This document shows positions 10,106 to 18,550 of a stretch of 64,000 bases of DNA, piece by piece. The notes beneath the pieces were generated by a model that was not told where the DNA came from, searched no databases, and was given only the letters and a program-made list of their open reading frames with translations. Made by a program: the position numbers and the translations under genes. The DNA comes from Haloarcula vallismortis ATCC 29715. Lineage in GTDB: Archaea; Halobacteriota; Halobacteria; Halobacteriales; Haloarculaceae. The DNA lies in assembly GCF_000337775.1 (NCBI RefSeq), contig NZ_AOLQ01000069.1, positions 372,001 to 436,000 of the forward strand, read 5' to 3'. Within the stretch, counting starts at the first letter, position 1. Each line of letters starts with the position of its first letter.

Positions 10106-10948
10106 ATGCACGTCATCGTCCACGGCGGCGCGGGCAGCCCCCCTGACTCGCCGACTGACCGGCAGGCGACACTCACCGATGCTGCCGAACAGGCGTCGGA
10201 GACGGAGCGTCCGATGGAGGCGGTACTGGCTGCGCTTCGGCCCCTCGAATCCGACCCGGCGTTCAACGCTGGCGTCGGCGGGGCCGTCCAGAGTGACGGC
10301 GAGGTCCGGACTGACGCCGGATTGATGACCCACGACGGCCAGACCGGAGCGGCGTGTGCAATGTCTGGCGTTGTACACGCTGCGGACGTGGCCCACACTG
10401 TAGCGACTGAGACGCCACACGTCCTCCTTGCCGGTGACGAGGCTGTGGCGTTCGCGGGGGGCATCGGTGTCGAAACCGGTCGTGACCTCACGACTGCAGA
10501 GACGCGAGAACGATACGAGCGTGCGGACCCGCCCAACGGTGGCCCCGCCGACCATCTCGACTGGGTCCGTGAGCATTTCAGCGGAACCGACACTGTCGGT
10601 GCGGTTGCGACCGATGGGGACCGGCTCGCAGCGGCCACGTCGACCGCCGGGCGCTGGTTTGCGCTGGCGGGTCGGGTCGGTGACGTGCCCCAGATCGGCG
10701 CTGGCTTCTACGCGGACGACCGCGGCGGCGCGAGCGCGACCGGCGAGGGGGAGGCCATCGCCCGGTTCGGGCTCGCCCGCCACGCAGTCGAGCAATTAGA
10801 CACGTACGGCCCGCGACAGGCCGCCGAGGAGGCGATTGCGGACTTCGAAGACGCTACTGGTGGGCGCGCCGGCGTCATCGTGCTCGACCACGCCGGCCAC
10901 ACCGGCGCCGAACGGAACACCGCAGCGATGCAGACCGCGAGGCGATAG
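10106..10948 (+). CDS. Isoaspartyl peptidase / plant-type L-asparaginase (Ntn hydrolase)
   Basis: A 280-aa member of the type 2 asparaginase family, which hydrolyses isoaspartyl dipeptides or asparagine after self-cleavage. MHVIVHGGAG opens the alpha subunit; the block NAGVGGAVQSDGEVRTDAGLM is strongly conserved in the family. The autoproteolysis site is the Thr in GTDTVGAVATDG (about residue 168), which becomes the N-terminal nucleophile of the beta subunit; GRVGDVPQIGAGFYAD supplies substrate-binding residues. Length is slightly short for the family. It is 43 bp upstream of map and on the same strand, so a protein-turnover pair is possible. Confidence 0.93.
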   Translation: MHVIVHGGAGSPPDSPTDRQATLTDAAEQASETERPMEAVLAALRPLESDPAFNAGVGGAVQSDGEVRTDAGLMTHDGQTGAACAMSGVVHAADVAHTVATETPHVLLAGDEAVAFAGGIGVETGRDLTTAETRERYERADPPNGGPADHLDWVREHFSGTDTVGAVATDGDRLAAATSTAGRWFALAGRVGDVPQIGAGFYADDRGGASATGEGEAIARFGLARHAVEQLDTYGPRQAAEEAIADFEDATGGRAGVIVLDHAGHTGAERNTAAMQTARR

Positions 10949-10991
10949 CCAGAGGGAAACCCCTTTGCCCGCCACCGACTAACCGCCGTAC

Positions 10992-11888
10992 ATGACCGAC
11001 GTGGACTTCGATTCCGAGCAGTACGAGAAATGTCGCGAAGCGGGCGAGATTCTGGCACAGGTGCGCGACGAGGCGGCCGAGCGCGTCGAGGTAGGCGTCT
11101 CTCACCTCGAAATCGCCCAGTGGGCAGAGGACAAAATACGAGAGTTAGGCGGCAAGCCGGCGTTCCCGGTCAACATCTCCATCGACGAGGAGGCGGCCCA
11201 CGCCACGCCCGAACGCGACGACGACGCCACGTTCGGCGAGGAGATGGTCAACCTCGACATCGGCGTCCACGTCGACGGCTGGCTCGCTGACACCGCCGTA
11301 ACGGTCGACCTCTCTGGACAGGACGAACTCGCCGAAGCCCCCGCAGAGGCGCTGGATGCCGCGCTGGACGTTGCCGGGCCCGGCGTCGACGTGGGCCAGA
11401 TCGGCGCAGCCGTCGAGGAAGTCATCGAGGGGTACGGCTACAACCCCGTCGTGAACCTCACCGGCCACGGACTCGGCCACTGGGAGCAGCACACCCAACC
11501 GAACATCCCGAACCGCGAGGTGGCACAGGGTGCGACGCTCGACGTGGGCGACGTAGTCGCTATCGAGCCGTTCGCCACCGACGGTCGCGGTAAGGTACAG
11601 GAAGGAGCCGACGAGGAGATTTTCGCCCTCGAACGCGAAGGGTCGGTCCGAAACCGACAGGCCCGACAGGTCCTCGAACAGATCACAGAGGAGTACCGCA
11701 CACTGCCGTTTGCCGCCCGCTGGCTCGACTCGCCGCGAGCGGAGATGGCGCTTCGCCGCCTGAAGCAGCAAGACATCGTCCACGGCTATCCGGTCCTCAA
11801 GGAACAGGACGGTGCCTACGTCAGCCAGAAGGAACACACCGTCATCATCACCGAGGACGGTTGTGAAGTGACGACGCGTTCGCGGTAG
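10992..11888 (+). CDS. map: Methionine aminopeptidase, type II (archaeal)
   Basis: Removes the initiator methionine from nascent proteins. The 298-aa protein shows the pita-bread fold ligands: the substrate His in KPAFPVNISIDEEAAH, the two Asp of VNLDIGVHVDGWLADTA (about residues 85-101), His in GHGLGHWEQHTQPNIPN, and the two Glu sites in VVAIEPFAT and near the end at QKEHTVIITEDG. The insertion typical of type II enzymes is present. Several internal acidic patches fit halophilic adaptation. It is downstream of the isoaspartyl peptidase gene. Confidence 0.97.
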   Translation: MTDVDFDSEQYEKCREAGEILAQVRDEAAERVEVGVSHLEIAQWAEDKIRELGGKPAFPVNISIDEEAAHATPERDDDATFGEEMVNLDIGVHVDGWLADTAVTVDLSGQDELAEAPAEALDAALDVAGPGVDVGQIGAAVEEVIEGYGYNPVVNLTGHGLGHWEQHTQPNIPNREVAQGATLDVGDVVAIEPFATDGRGKVQEGADEEIFALEREGSVRNRQARQVLEQITEEYRTLPFAARWLDSPRAEMALRRLKQQDIVHGYPVLKEQDGAYVSQKEHTVIITEDGCEVTTRSR

Positions 11889-11976
11889 CCCCGATACCGA
11901 CTTCGAATCCGCCGGGTGATACCGGACGACTGTTTTTGAGCAGCGCTATCGCTTCGAGAATCGTGTGAACGGTTGG

Positions 11977-12086
11977 GGTGTGTGGCCACGCAGTCAGCGA
12001 CCGCGTGGCGTATGGAAACGGTGGGGTGGGGGGTGTGTGGCCACGCAGTCAGAGACCGCGTGGCGTACGGAAAGGGTGGGGTGTGT
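11977..12086. repeat. Two-copy 55-bp tandem repeat, each unit with an inverted repeat
   Basis: Copy 1 is 11977-12031 and copy 2 is 12032-12086; they differ at only a few positions, and a third copy begins (GGTGTGTGG at 12080-12088) but breaks off. Each unit contains GCCACGC-A-GTC ... GAC-C-GCGTGGC, an 11-bp hairpin with one mismatch. The pair lies between the convergent map and DUF7835-type genes, so it may act as a bidirectional terminator or be a dispersed palindromic repeat. Confidence 0.75.
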
Positions 12087-12093
12087 GGGATGG

Positions 12094-12291
12094 TCAGGCG
12101 TTGTTCATCCGCGTGGACGTGGTCGTGCCACAGATCTGACACTCGCTGACCCGGTACGGTTCTCGGGAAAACGCCGCGTTTTCGCGTTTATCGGACTCTG
12201 TCTGTATCTGGACACGCACGGCGTGCGGTGTTTCACGGTCACACGTCGAACAGTGTTCAGCCATGTCGACGCCGTCGTTTATCGCTGCCAT
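12094..12291 (-). CDS. Small zinc-ribbon protein of the DUF7835 type
   Basis: A 65-aa protein (56 aa if the ATG at 12264 is used). It has two CxxC pairs (EHCSTCDRETPH and SECQICGTTTS) and the conserved ending TRMNNA, with the block ENAAFSREPYRVSEC between them. Small haloarchaeal beta-ribbon proteins of this kind are widespread and functionally uncharacterised. I prefer the ATG at 12291 because a TATA element (12319-12326) is centred about 31 bp upstream, giving a near-leaderless message. It faces the map gene across the 55-bp repeats. Confidence 0.85.
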   Translation of the reverse strand: MAAINDGVDMAEHCSTCDRETPHAVRVQIQTESDKRENAAFSREPYRVSECQICGTTTSTRMNNA

Positions 12292-12318
12292 CCCGTCTGA
12301 TACAAACCGGGTAGAGAG

Positions 12319-12326
12319 TATAAAAA
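12319..12326 (-). promoter_or_regulatory. TATA box of the small zinc-ribbon gene
   Basis: TTTTTATA on the minus strand is centred about 31 bp before the ATG at 12291, in an otherwise GC-rich stretch. Confidence 0.55.
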
Positions 12327-12470
12327 CCGCCTTCAGTTCTGGTCCGTTTAGCACTGTTTATCACCAGACGGCAGCCGATTTTGGTCGACTACGGACGTAG
12401 ACGTGGCGAGAACGTTTAAACACACTCCTAAAGCCACAGAAACCGGCCCATCTGCGTGAACGGCCAACAC

Positions 12471-12479
12471 TTTTATATA
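12471..12479 (+). promoter_or_regulatory. TATA box of the HIT-family gene
   Basis: TTTTATATA, followed by a predicted start site near 12500 and a leader of about 30 nt before the ATG at 12535. It is a good match to the haloarchaeal consensus. Confidence 0.65.
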
Positions 12480-12534
12480 CAACCTTTGAACTATCAGTCC
12501 TGTCGTTTTTGCTGGTGGGTCGACAAGTGGCGGT

Positions 12535-13071
12535 ATGGACAAGGTGTTTGCGCCGTGGCGCATCGAGTGGGTCGAACGCGAGGAAGGGAACCCTGATGTC
12601 GACTGCGTGTTCTGTGCGTTTCAGGCACAGGACGACGACCGGGCGAACAACCTCGTGGCGCGAAGCGACCACGCCTTTGTCCTCCTGAACAACTACCCGT
12701 ACAACCCCGGGCACGTGATGGTCATTCCCCACACCCACACTGGTGAGTACGGCGACCTCGACGACGAGACCCTGCTCGACCACGCTCGACTGAAACAGCG
12801 GACGTTCGACGCTCTTGAATCTGCACTGGCCCCGGACGCGTTTAACGCCGGGCTGAACCTCGGCGGCTCCGCGGCCGGCGGCTCGATTGACGACCATCTC
12901 CACACTCACGTCGTCCCGCGGTGGAACGGCGACACCAATTTCATGCCGGTCATCAGTGACACGAAAGTCATCGTCGAAGCCGTCGAAGAGACGTACGACC
13001 GGCTCTACACTGCGTTTGCGTCACAGGACGGGACAACCGTTCCCGAGGACGGGGCCGTCCGAATCGAGTAA
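12535..13071 (+). CDS. HIT-family nucleotide hydrolase/transferase
   Basis: A 178-aa histidine-triad protein. The catalytic triad motif HLHTHVVPRW lies near residue 122, preceded by the conserved NNYPYNPGHVMVIPHTHTGE (about residues 61-80) and FNAGLNLGGSAAGGS. These features match the Fhit/Apa2-like HIT proteins that cleave dinucleoside polyphosphates or AMP adducts. The protein has the usual single domain plus a short C-terminal extension. It has its own TATA box and is followed by two inverted repeats before the Rieske gene. Confidence 0.94.
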   Translation: MDKVFAPWRIEWVEREEGNPDVDCVFCAFQAQDDDRANNLVARSDHAFVLLNNYPYNPGHVMVIPHTHTGEYGDLDDETLLDHARLKQRTFDALESALAPDAFNAGLNLGGSAAGGSIDDHLHTHVVPRWNGDTNFMPVISDTKVIVEAVEETYDRLYTAFASQDGTTVPEDGAVRIE

Positions 13072-13097
13072 CCGCGGCCGTCCCGGCTGACCTGTCT

Positions 13098-13178
13098 GAA
13101 ATATCGGTTTTTCACGTAGAACCGTGGTGAAACAGCCGATTTCCGCCAGCTGAAAAGCATCGGGTAGGCCTTTTTCAG
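13098..13178. promoter_or_regulatory. Two successive imperfect inverted repeats between the HIT and Rieske genes
   Basis: Arms 13098-13114 and 13127-13143 pair over most of their length (TTTTTCAC against GTGAAA at the core). A second pair, CTGAAAAGC (13150-13158) with GCCTTTTTCAG (13168-13178), follows. They could terminate the HIT transcript or bind a regulator of the Rieske gene that starts 27 bp later. Confidence 0.45.
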
Positions 13179-13204
13179 TGGCCACCAAACTGTCGCATGG
13201 TCCC

Positions 13205-14092
13205 ATGACGCAAGAAGCCCCTCCAAATCACGGTCTGCGTGATAAGTACCCAGCTCCGTCCGGCCGCCGCCGCTTCGTTAAAGGACTGGCCGGCGCCAGT
13301 GCGCTATCGGGAGTGACGACTGTCGGCGGCCTCGCAGTTGACTCGGCGACCGACGAAGGCGGCGTCGGCGGCGGTACCGTTCCCTATGTCGGCATCAAGA
13401 ATATCGCCGGACCAGCGAATCGACCGATGCCGATCGTCCCGCTGGAGATATCCGATGGCGCACTCCGTGGAATCTGGCCGTCTGTCTCAGAAGTGACAGC
13501 GGGCGGTGACACCTTCCGTCTCGCCAAAGGAGAACTTGGTGGCGCGACGTACTCCCAGCAGTGGTTCCAGTACTGTGGACTCGAAGTCGCCGAGGGGCTC
13601 GAACCGGACCCTGAGCGTGACGGGTTCCTCAGGTCGAAGACGGCGTATGACTGGCAATCACAGCTGGACGACGGAGACAAACTCCGTGTCGAACACTTCG
13701 AGGACTACGAGTCGTGGGGAAACAACATCGGTAGCGACGGCCTCGGCAAGCCAGCGGTCGCCACTTGGCGCTCACAGGGTGAGGACGTCAAAGAGATTCA
13801 GGTGCAGGTGCTCCGGACACCCGTCGTCTCGAAGATGGTCGCCGGTGAAGACGAGTACAGCGACCTCGCTGGTGAGCTCCGTGAGTTTCTGAAAGCGGCC
13901 ACTGATGCGGATTTCATCGCATGGATGAACCGCTGTACGCACCTCTGCTGTAATCCCGGGTATAAAACGATGTCCGGGAGCGCGAAGTTCGAAGCCGCCG
14001 ACAAGGTGTACTGTAACTGCCACCAGTCAGTATACGACCCGTTTTCGCCAACGACGGCAACCTTCGCGTCTCGGCCTCGGCCACAGGAGTAG
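13205..14092 (+). CDS. Tat-exported Rieske iron-sulfur protein
   Basis: A 295-aa protein. The N-terminus has a twin-arginine signal (RRRFVKGLAGASALSG, about residues 20-35). The C-terminal Rieske domain shows CTHLCC and CNCHQSVYDP, giving the two Cys and two His ligands of the 2Fe-2S cluster plus the disulfide cysteines, as in cytochrome bc complexes. No cytochrome b, halocyanin or other oxidoreductase gene is adjacent, so its partner is elsewhere. I chose the ATG at 13205 because it gives a normal Tat n-region; an in-frame ATG at 13178 lies inside an inverted repeat. Confidence 0.92.
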   Translation: MTQEAPPNHGLRDKYPAPSGRRRFVKGLAGASALSGVTTVGGLAVDSATDEGGVGGGTVPYVGIKNIAGPANRPMPIVPLEISDGALRGIWPSVSEVTAGGDTFRLAKGELGGATYSQQWFQYCGLEVAEGLEPDPERDGFLRSKTAYDWQSQLDDGDKLRVEHFEDYESWGNNIGSDGLGKPAVATWRSQGEDVKEIQVQVLRTPVVSKMVAGEDEYSDLAGELREFLKAATDADFIAWMNRCTHLCCNPGYKTMSGSAKFEAADKVYCNCHQSVYDPFSPTTATFASRPRPQE

Positions 14093-14138
14093 CTCAGTGT
14101 CGAAGCGGCTTTGACGGCGGCCCGACAACGAGGGAGCA

Positions 14139-15053
14139 ATGTCACGCCGCGCGACGCTCAGGCGGGTTGGCCTGCTCGTTCTCGGCGTCAACCTCCTCCT
14201 CGTGTTGCTGAAAGCCGGCGTCTGGCTCACCACCGGGAGCTTCGCCGTCCAGTCCGAGGCGATCAACAGCGCCGCCGACACGGCTTACTCGCTGGTCATC
14301 GTCGCTGGGCTGTACCTGACGACGCGTCCGCCGGACTTCGAGCACCCCCACGGCCACGAACGCATCGAGCCGTTCGTCTCGCTGTTCGTCGCCGCGGGTA
14401 TCTTCGCCGCTGGTGGGTTCGTCCTCTGGAACGCCGGGAGCGCCCTGTTGACTGGGAACATTTCGGTGACACAGGGGCCGGCCGCAGTGGCCGTGCTCGT
14501 GTTCTCTGCCGTCGCGAAGTATGCTCTCTATCGTTACTGTCTCCGCGCAGGCACAGACCGGAACTCCCCGGCGCTCATTGCGACGGCGAAGGACAACCGC
14601 AACGACATCCTCACCGCGGGAGCGGCGCTAGTCGGCGTCGGTGGTGCGATGCTCGGCTACCCTATCGCCGACCCGCTGGCCGCACTCGTCGTCGCCATCG
14701 GCATCATCTACACCGGCATCGAGGTCGTACAGGAAAACGTCACGTATCTCGTCGGCGGCGCACCACCGGAAGACCTCCGGCGCGAAATCCTTCGCCGAGC
14801 ACTCGACCACCCGAAGGTCCGCGGCGCACACGACGTTATCGCCCACTACGTCGGGCCTGAAATCGACGTGAGCCTCCACATCGAGGTGGAGGGCGACCTG
14901 ACGCTATTCGAGGCCCATGATATCGAGACGGCGGTCATCAAATCTATCGAGGAACTCCCGGAGGTCGACGATGCGTTCATCCACGTCGATCCGAAGGAAC
15001 TCGGAGAGTGGAAAGACGACGAAGAAGTAGAACGGCTTGCTGATCCGGAGTGA
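14139..15053 (+). CDS. Cation diffusion facilitator family transporter
   Basis: A 304-aa CDF protein that exports divalent metal ions (Zn, Mn, Fe or Co) in exchange for protons. About six membrane spans are visible from residue 10 to 200. The metal-site motifs appear as INSAADTAYS in TM2 (Asn/Asp rather than the classical HxxxD), HPHGHERIEPF in the loop, and TAKDNRNDILT in TM5. The cytosolic C-terminal domain (HDVIAHYVGPEIDVSLHIEVEG) has the ferredoxin-like fold of the family. The NxxxD type site suggests the Mn/Fe group, but the metal is uncertain. Confidence 0.94.
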   Translation: MSRRATLRRVGLLVLGVNLLLVLLKAGVWLTTGSFAVQSEAINSAADTAYSLVIVAGLYLTTRPPDFEHPHGHERIEPFVSLFVAAGIFAAGGFVLWNAGSALLTGNISVTQGPAAVAVLVFSAVAKYALYRYCLRAGTDRNSPALIATAKDNRNDILTAGAALVGVGGAMLGYPIADPLAALVVAIGIIYTGIEVVQENVTYLVGGAPPEDLRREILRRALDHPKVRGAHDVIAHYVGPEIDVSLHIEVEGDLTLFEAHDIETAVIKSIEELPEVDDAFIHVDPKELGEWKDDEEVERLADPE

Positions 15054-15086
15054 CGTTTTAGTAGTAGCCGTGCCATCTGATAGCAT

Positions 15087-15473
15087 ATGGGTGACGACTC
15101 ATCACGTAGCTGGCTAGCGCTTGGACGACTATTGTTCGGCTTCGGCGTAGCCCTGCAGGCTGCCGAGGATTTCCGCCATATGGAGGACGCGATCGAGTAC
15201 GCCGAGTCGGCTGGCGTCCCCGCGCCGGACGTGCTGGCTCCGCTGGCATCGGGGATGATGCTGGTCGGCGGGCTGGGGACGGCACTCTGGCGGCTCCCGC
15301 GGGTTTCGACCGGTGCGGTCGCCACGTTTCTGGCTGTCGTCACTCCGACGATGCACGACTTCTGGAACGCCGATCCGGACGACCGGAGCGGCGAGCGCCT
15401 GGCCTTCTTCGGGAACCTCGCGATGTTCGGCGGAGCGATAGCGTTCCTTCGTGAAGCCTACAGCGACGACTGA
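15087..15473 (+). CDS. DoxX-like membrane protein
   Basis: A 128-aa protein with about four hydrophobic helices (SWLALGRLLFGFGVALQAAEDF, PLASGMMLVGGLGTALWRLP, VSTGAVATFLAVVTPTMHDFW, RLAFFGNLAMFGGAIAFLREAY). The arrangement and the HDFWN motif match DoxX-type proteins. The function is not established. It starts 33 bp after the CDF gene and may share its transcript. Confidence 0.8.
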   Translation: MGDDSSRSWLALGRLLFGFGVALQAAEDFRHMEDAIEYAESAGVPAPDVLAPLASGMMLVGGLGTALWRLPRVSTGAVATFLAVVTPTMHDFWNADPDDRSGERLAFFGNLAMFGGAIAFLREAYSDD

Positions 15474-15516
15474 CGGTGCAGTCGAATCCCAGTGACAACG
15501 TGATTCGGCGACCGGT

Positions 15517-16800
15517 TTAGTCCGCCAACTGCGCCCGCTCGATCGGCTCGCCGAAGGCGTACACGGTGTTGTGGCTCGTGATTTCCACGTCGACCGTGTC
15601 GCCGATTTCGAGGCCGCGCTCTTGGGCGTCTGCGATGACGACCTGCCGGTAGGCCTCGTCGTAACCCACCAGCGACTCGTCAGTACCGTCCTCGACGAGC
15701 AACACCGACGAGGTGCGCCCGACCATCTCCTCGTAGGCCTCGGCCATCAGCTCCATCTTCGCCTCGCTCATCTCCTTCGAGCGGTCCTTCTTCGTCTGGC
15801 CGCCAAGACCCTTCATGTCGGCGGCGTCGGTGCCGGGCCGCTTGGAGAAGCGCGTGACGTTGATCTTCTCGGGGCGGGTCTCACGTAGCAGCGCCATCGA
15901 CTCTTCGTGGTCGGCCGGCTCCTCGGTCGGGAAGCCGACGATGAAGTCCGTCGACAGCGTCCAGTACTCCAGCTGGTCGTCCAGCGTCTCGACGACCTCC
16001 AGATATTCTGAGACGGCGTGCTGGCGGCGCATATCTGCCAGCACGTCGTCGCTGCCGGACTGGACCGGCGCGTGGATGAAGTTGTACAGTTCGTCGTGCT
16101 CGGCGAACACCGCCGCGAGTTCCTCGCGGACGCCGTGGAGGCCCTTGGGGTTCGCCATGCCGACACGGACTCGAAAGTCGCCGTCGATGTCGGTACAGAT
16201 GCGGTCCAGTAGCTCCGGCAGGAGGCTCGTCCCCTGGTTCGTATCCCAGCCGTAGACGCCGGTGTCCTGGCCCGTGATGCGGATTTCCTTCGCGCCGGCG
16301 TGCACGAGCGCGCGGGCTTTCTCGACGTTCTCCTCGACCGAGGGCGACTCGATTCGGCCCGTCGCCTGCTTCGTGATACAGTAGGAGCAGTCAGACATAC
16401 AACCCCGGGCGATGGGGAGGATACCGACGACGCCGTTGAGCACCGTTTCGGTGTCCGGCGTGATTGTCGGACACTCGCCGTTGAGGACGTACTGCGGCAC
16501 GTCGTCCCAGTGAAGCACCTCGGCGTCGATGTCGGCGCTCTGGAACTCTTCGCCCTGTGCGAGCGCCATACAGCCCGTGATAACGAGGTCAGCCGGCGTT
16601 TCTTTATCGAGTTCTTTGGCCCGCGCGAGCATGTTGCGTTCGGTCTTCTCAAGCACCGTACAGGTGTTGAGTATCGCCACGTCAGCGGCCTCCGGCCCGT
16701 CGGCGGGGTGGTGCCCGCCCTCCCGGAGCGCCTGCTCGATCTGCTGGGTCTCACCTCTGTTCGAGGTGCACCCGTACGTCTCGATGTGATACCGGGCCAT
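15517..16800 (-). CDS. tRNA N6-threonylcarbamoyladenosine(37) methylthiotransferase (archaeal MtaB/CDKAL1 type)
   Basis: A 427-aa radical-SAM enzyme that converts t6A37 to ms2t6A37 in ANN-decoding tRNAs. The N-terminal domain binds one 4Fe-4S cluster with Cys in YGCTSN, NTCTVLEK and TGCMAL. The radical-SAM CxxxCxxC motif is GCMSDCSYCITKQ (about residues 134-146). A C-terminal TRAM domain (TSSVLLVEDGTDESLVGYDEAYRQVV) binds tRNA. The archaeal/eukaryotic subgroup is indicated by the ETYGCTSN start and overall length. It is convergent with the DoxX-like gene. Confidence 0.94.
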   Translation of the reverse strand: MARYHIETYGCTSNRGETQQIEQALREGGHHPADGPEAADVAILNTCTVLEKTERNMLARAKELDKETPADLVITGCMALAQGEEFQSADIDAEVLHWDDVPQYVLNGECPTITPDTETVLNGVVGILPIARGCMSDCSYCITKQATGRIESPSVEENVEKARALVHAGAKEIRITGQDTGVYGWDTNQGTSLLPELLDRICTDIDGDFRVRVGMANPKGLHGVREELAAVFAEHDELYNFIHAPVQSGSDDVLADMRRQHAVSEYLEVVETLDDQLEYWTLSTDFIVGFPTEEPADHEESMALLRETRPEKINVTRFSKRPGTDAADMKGLGGQTKKDRSKEMSEAKMELMAEAYEEMVGRTSSVLLVEDGTDESLVGYDEAYRQVVIADAQERGLEIGDTVDVEITSHNTVYAFGEPIERAQLAD

Positions 16801-16850
16801 TCATCCAGATACTATCGCCAGACCGGCAAAAGGGCGACGGATTGGACCGG

Positions 16851-17546
16851 TCAGTAGCCGTCGGTCGTACCCGCGCCGTCCCGGTCTGTGCCCGGTTCGG
16901 TCACGGTTTCGCCTTCTGTCTCGGCCTGCCACTCCCGAACGATGGTATCGCCGCTGGAGGCGCCAATACGCTCGGCTCCGGCTTCGAACATCGCCTTGGC
17001 GTCGGCCCACGACCCGACGCCACCGCTGGCTTTCACCGGGAGGTACTTGCTGAGGATTTCAACGTCGTGGACCGTCGCGCCGCCCTCGCTGAACCCTGTT
17101 GCGGTCTTGAGATACGCGGCGTCGGCATCTGCGACGAGTTGCCCGACCCGTTCGAGTTCATCATCGGTCAGCAACGGCGCTTCGACGATGACTTTCACGG
17201 GAACCGGGACGCTGGCGACGACCTCCGTGATGTGGTCCCGAACGGCGTCGTCCTCGCCGGCTTTGAGCAAGCCAACGTTGCACACCATATCCAGCTCGTC
17301 GGCTCCGGCGTCCCAGGCCAGTTTAGCCGCCTGACAGACGCTGTCAGTCTGACCCTGGCCGTGTGGGAAGTCAATGACGGCCGTGAGCGGGACGTTCGCG
17401 TATTCAGTCGCAAGCGGGAGCGCCCACGGCGGGATACACGCTCGCATTCCGTACTGTAGCGCCTCGTCGAGGCAGGCTCGTACGTCGTCCGGTGTCGTCG
17501 TCGGTCCGAGAATCGTATGCTCGATGCGGTCTGGTATATCGTCCAT
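16851..17546 (-). CDS. deoC: Deoxyribose-phosphate aldolase
   Basis: Cleaves 2-deoxyribose 5-phosphate to glyceraldehyde 3-phosphate and acetaldehyde in nucleoside breakdown. The 231-aa TIM-barrel protein begins MDDIPDRIEHTILGP and has VPLTAVIDFPHGQ, ELDMVCNVG, VKVIVEAPLL, and the Schiff-base lysine in YLKTATGFSEGGAT (about residue 153), then VKASGGVGSW. The ATG at 17546 gives the usual start; an upstream in-frame ATG would add 30 unconserved residues. A uridine phosphorylase gene lies about 2.5 kb away, consistent with nucleoside salvage but not in the same operon. Confidence 0.96.
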   Translation of the reverse strand: MDDIPDRIEHTILGPTTTPDDVRACLDEALQYGMRACIPPWALPLATEYANVPLTAVIDFPHGQGQTDSVCQAAKLAWDAGADELDMVCNVGLLKAGEDDAVRDHITEVVASVPVPVKVIVEAPLLTDDELERVGQLVADADAAYLKTATGFSEGGATVHDVEILSKYLPVKASGGVGSWADAKAMFEAGAERIGASSGDTIVREWQAETEGETVTEPGTDRDGAGTTDGY

Positions 17547-17706
17547 ACCACGGGGTGAGGCGTGGTGTCCACGTAAAGACGGCGGGCGGGAGTCGGCGGG
17601 GCCACTGTCTTTTCGTATCCGGTATCCGACAGTCACCGCTCAGGCTGTGAGACCACCGTCGGCCTCGTTCGGAAGGTTTTCCCTCATCGGAGTCGGCGTG
17701 GGGGAC

Positions 17707-18543
17707 ATGGTACTGCCTTCGGGGTTAGCGCTCCCGCCGCTTGAGTACACCGTGGCGCTGCTTGCGGGCACGCTCGTGGTGACAGCGCTGTTGTACGCCC
17801 TCGAACCGCCGATTGACCAGCGGACCGTGGTCGCCCTGACGCCGTGGATGGCACTCGGCGGCGCGCTCCACGCGTTCCACCAGCCACCGATTGAAGCGTA
17901 CAGGCCCGTGGTCGCGCCGCTGTTCGGTGCGCCGGCGGTGTATCTTACAACCTTCGTCACGCTGGGCGTCGTCTGGATCACGCTGACGCTGTTCAGCGTC
18001 CGACGTGGCCACAGCGAGACGATATCGCGCAATCTGGGATATATCGGGACCGGACTCCTGACGGTGTTGCTCGTCATCGGTGTCGTGATGGCGCTGCGGT
18101 CGGAGCTACTGGCGCTCATCTGGCCGACCGTCGCTGTTGTCGTCGCAATCGCCGTCACTGCCGTGACGGTACTCGCGGTCGCACTGTGGCGAACGCCGGT
18201 CGTGGTTCGAATGCGCTATGCGGCCCCGACCGTCGTGTTCGCACATATGCTTGACGGCGTCTCGACGGCAGTCGGCGCTGACGTTATCGGTATCACCGAG
18301 CGAACCCCAATTCCGGCCCGCATTATGGAGTTTGCCGGCACGCTCCCGACAGCCCCGTATCTCGGCAAAGGCTGGCTGTTCGTGTTCGTCAAACTGCTCG
18401 TCGCGATTGGAGTCGTCTTCCTGCTGGATGACTATCTCGAAGAAGACCCCGTCGAAGCAAGCCTCCTGCTCGCGCTCGTGACCGCTGTTGGTATCGGCCC
18501 GGCGACGAACAACATCGTCCTGTTCCTGTTCAGCCCGGTCTGA
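17707..18543 (+). CDS. DUF63-family integral membrane protein
   Basis: A 278-aa protein with about eight membrane spans, matching the archaeal DUF63 family: the landmarks PWMALGGALHAFHQPP (about residues 57-72), VFAHMLDGVSTAVGADVIGITE and GKGWLFVFVKLLVAIGV are conserved there. The His and Asp residues inside membrane helices suggest a metal- or proton-dependent role, but no function is known. The open frame extends upstream through the deoC start region; the ATG at 17707 fits the family. Confidence 0.9.
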   Translation: MVLPSGLALPPLEYTVALLAGTLVVTALLYALEPPIDQRTVVALTPWMALGGALHAFHQPPIEAYRPVVAPLFGAPAVYLTTFVTLGVVWITLTLFSVRRGHSETISRNLGYIGTGLLTVLLVIGVVMALRSELLALIWPTVAVVVAIAVTAVTVLAVALWRTPVVVRMRYAAPTVVFAHMLDGVSTAVGADVIGITERTPIPARIMEFAGTLPTAPYLGKGWLFVFVKLLVAIGVVFLLDDYLEEDPVEASLLLALVTAVGIGPATNNIVLFLFSPV

Positions 18544-18550
18544 GGAGAGG

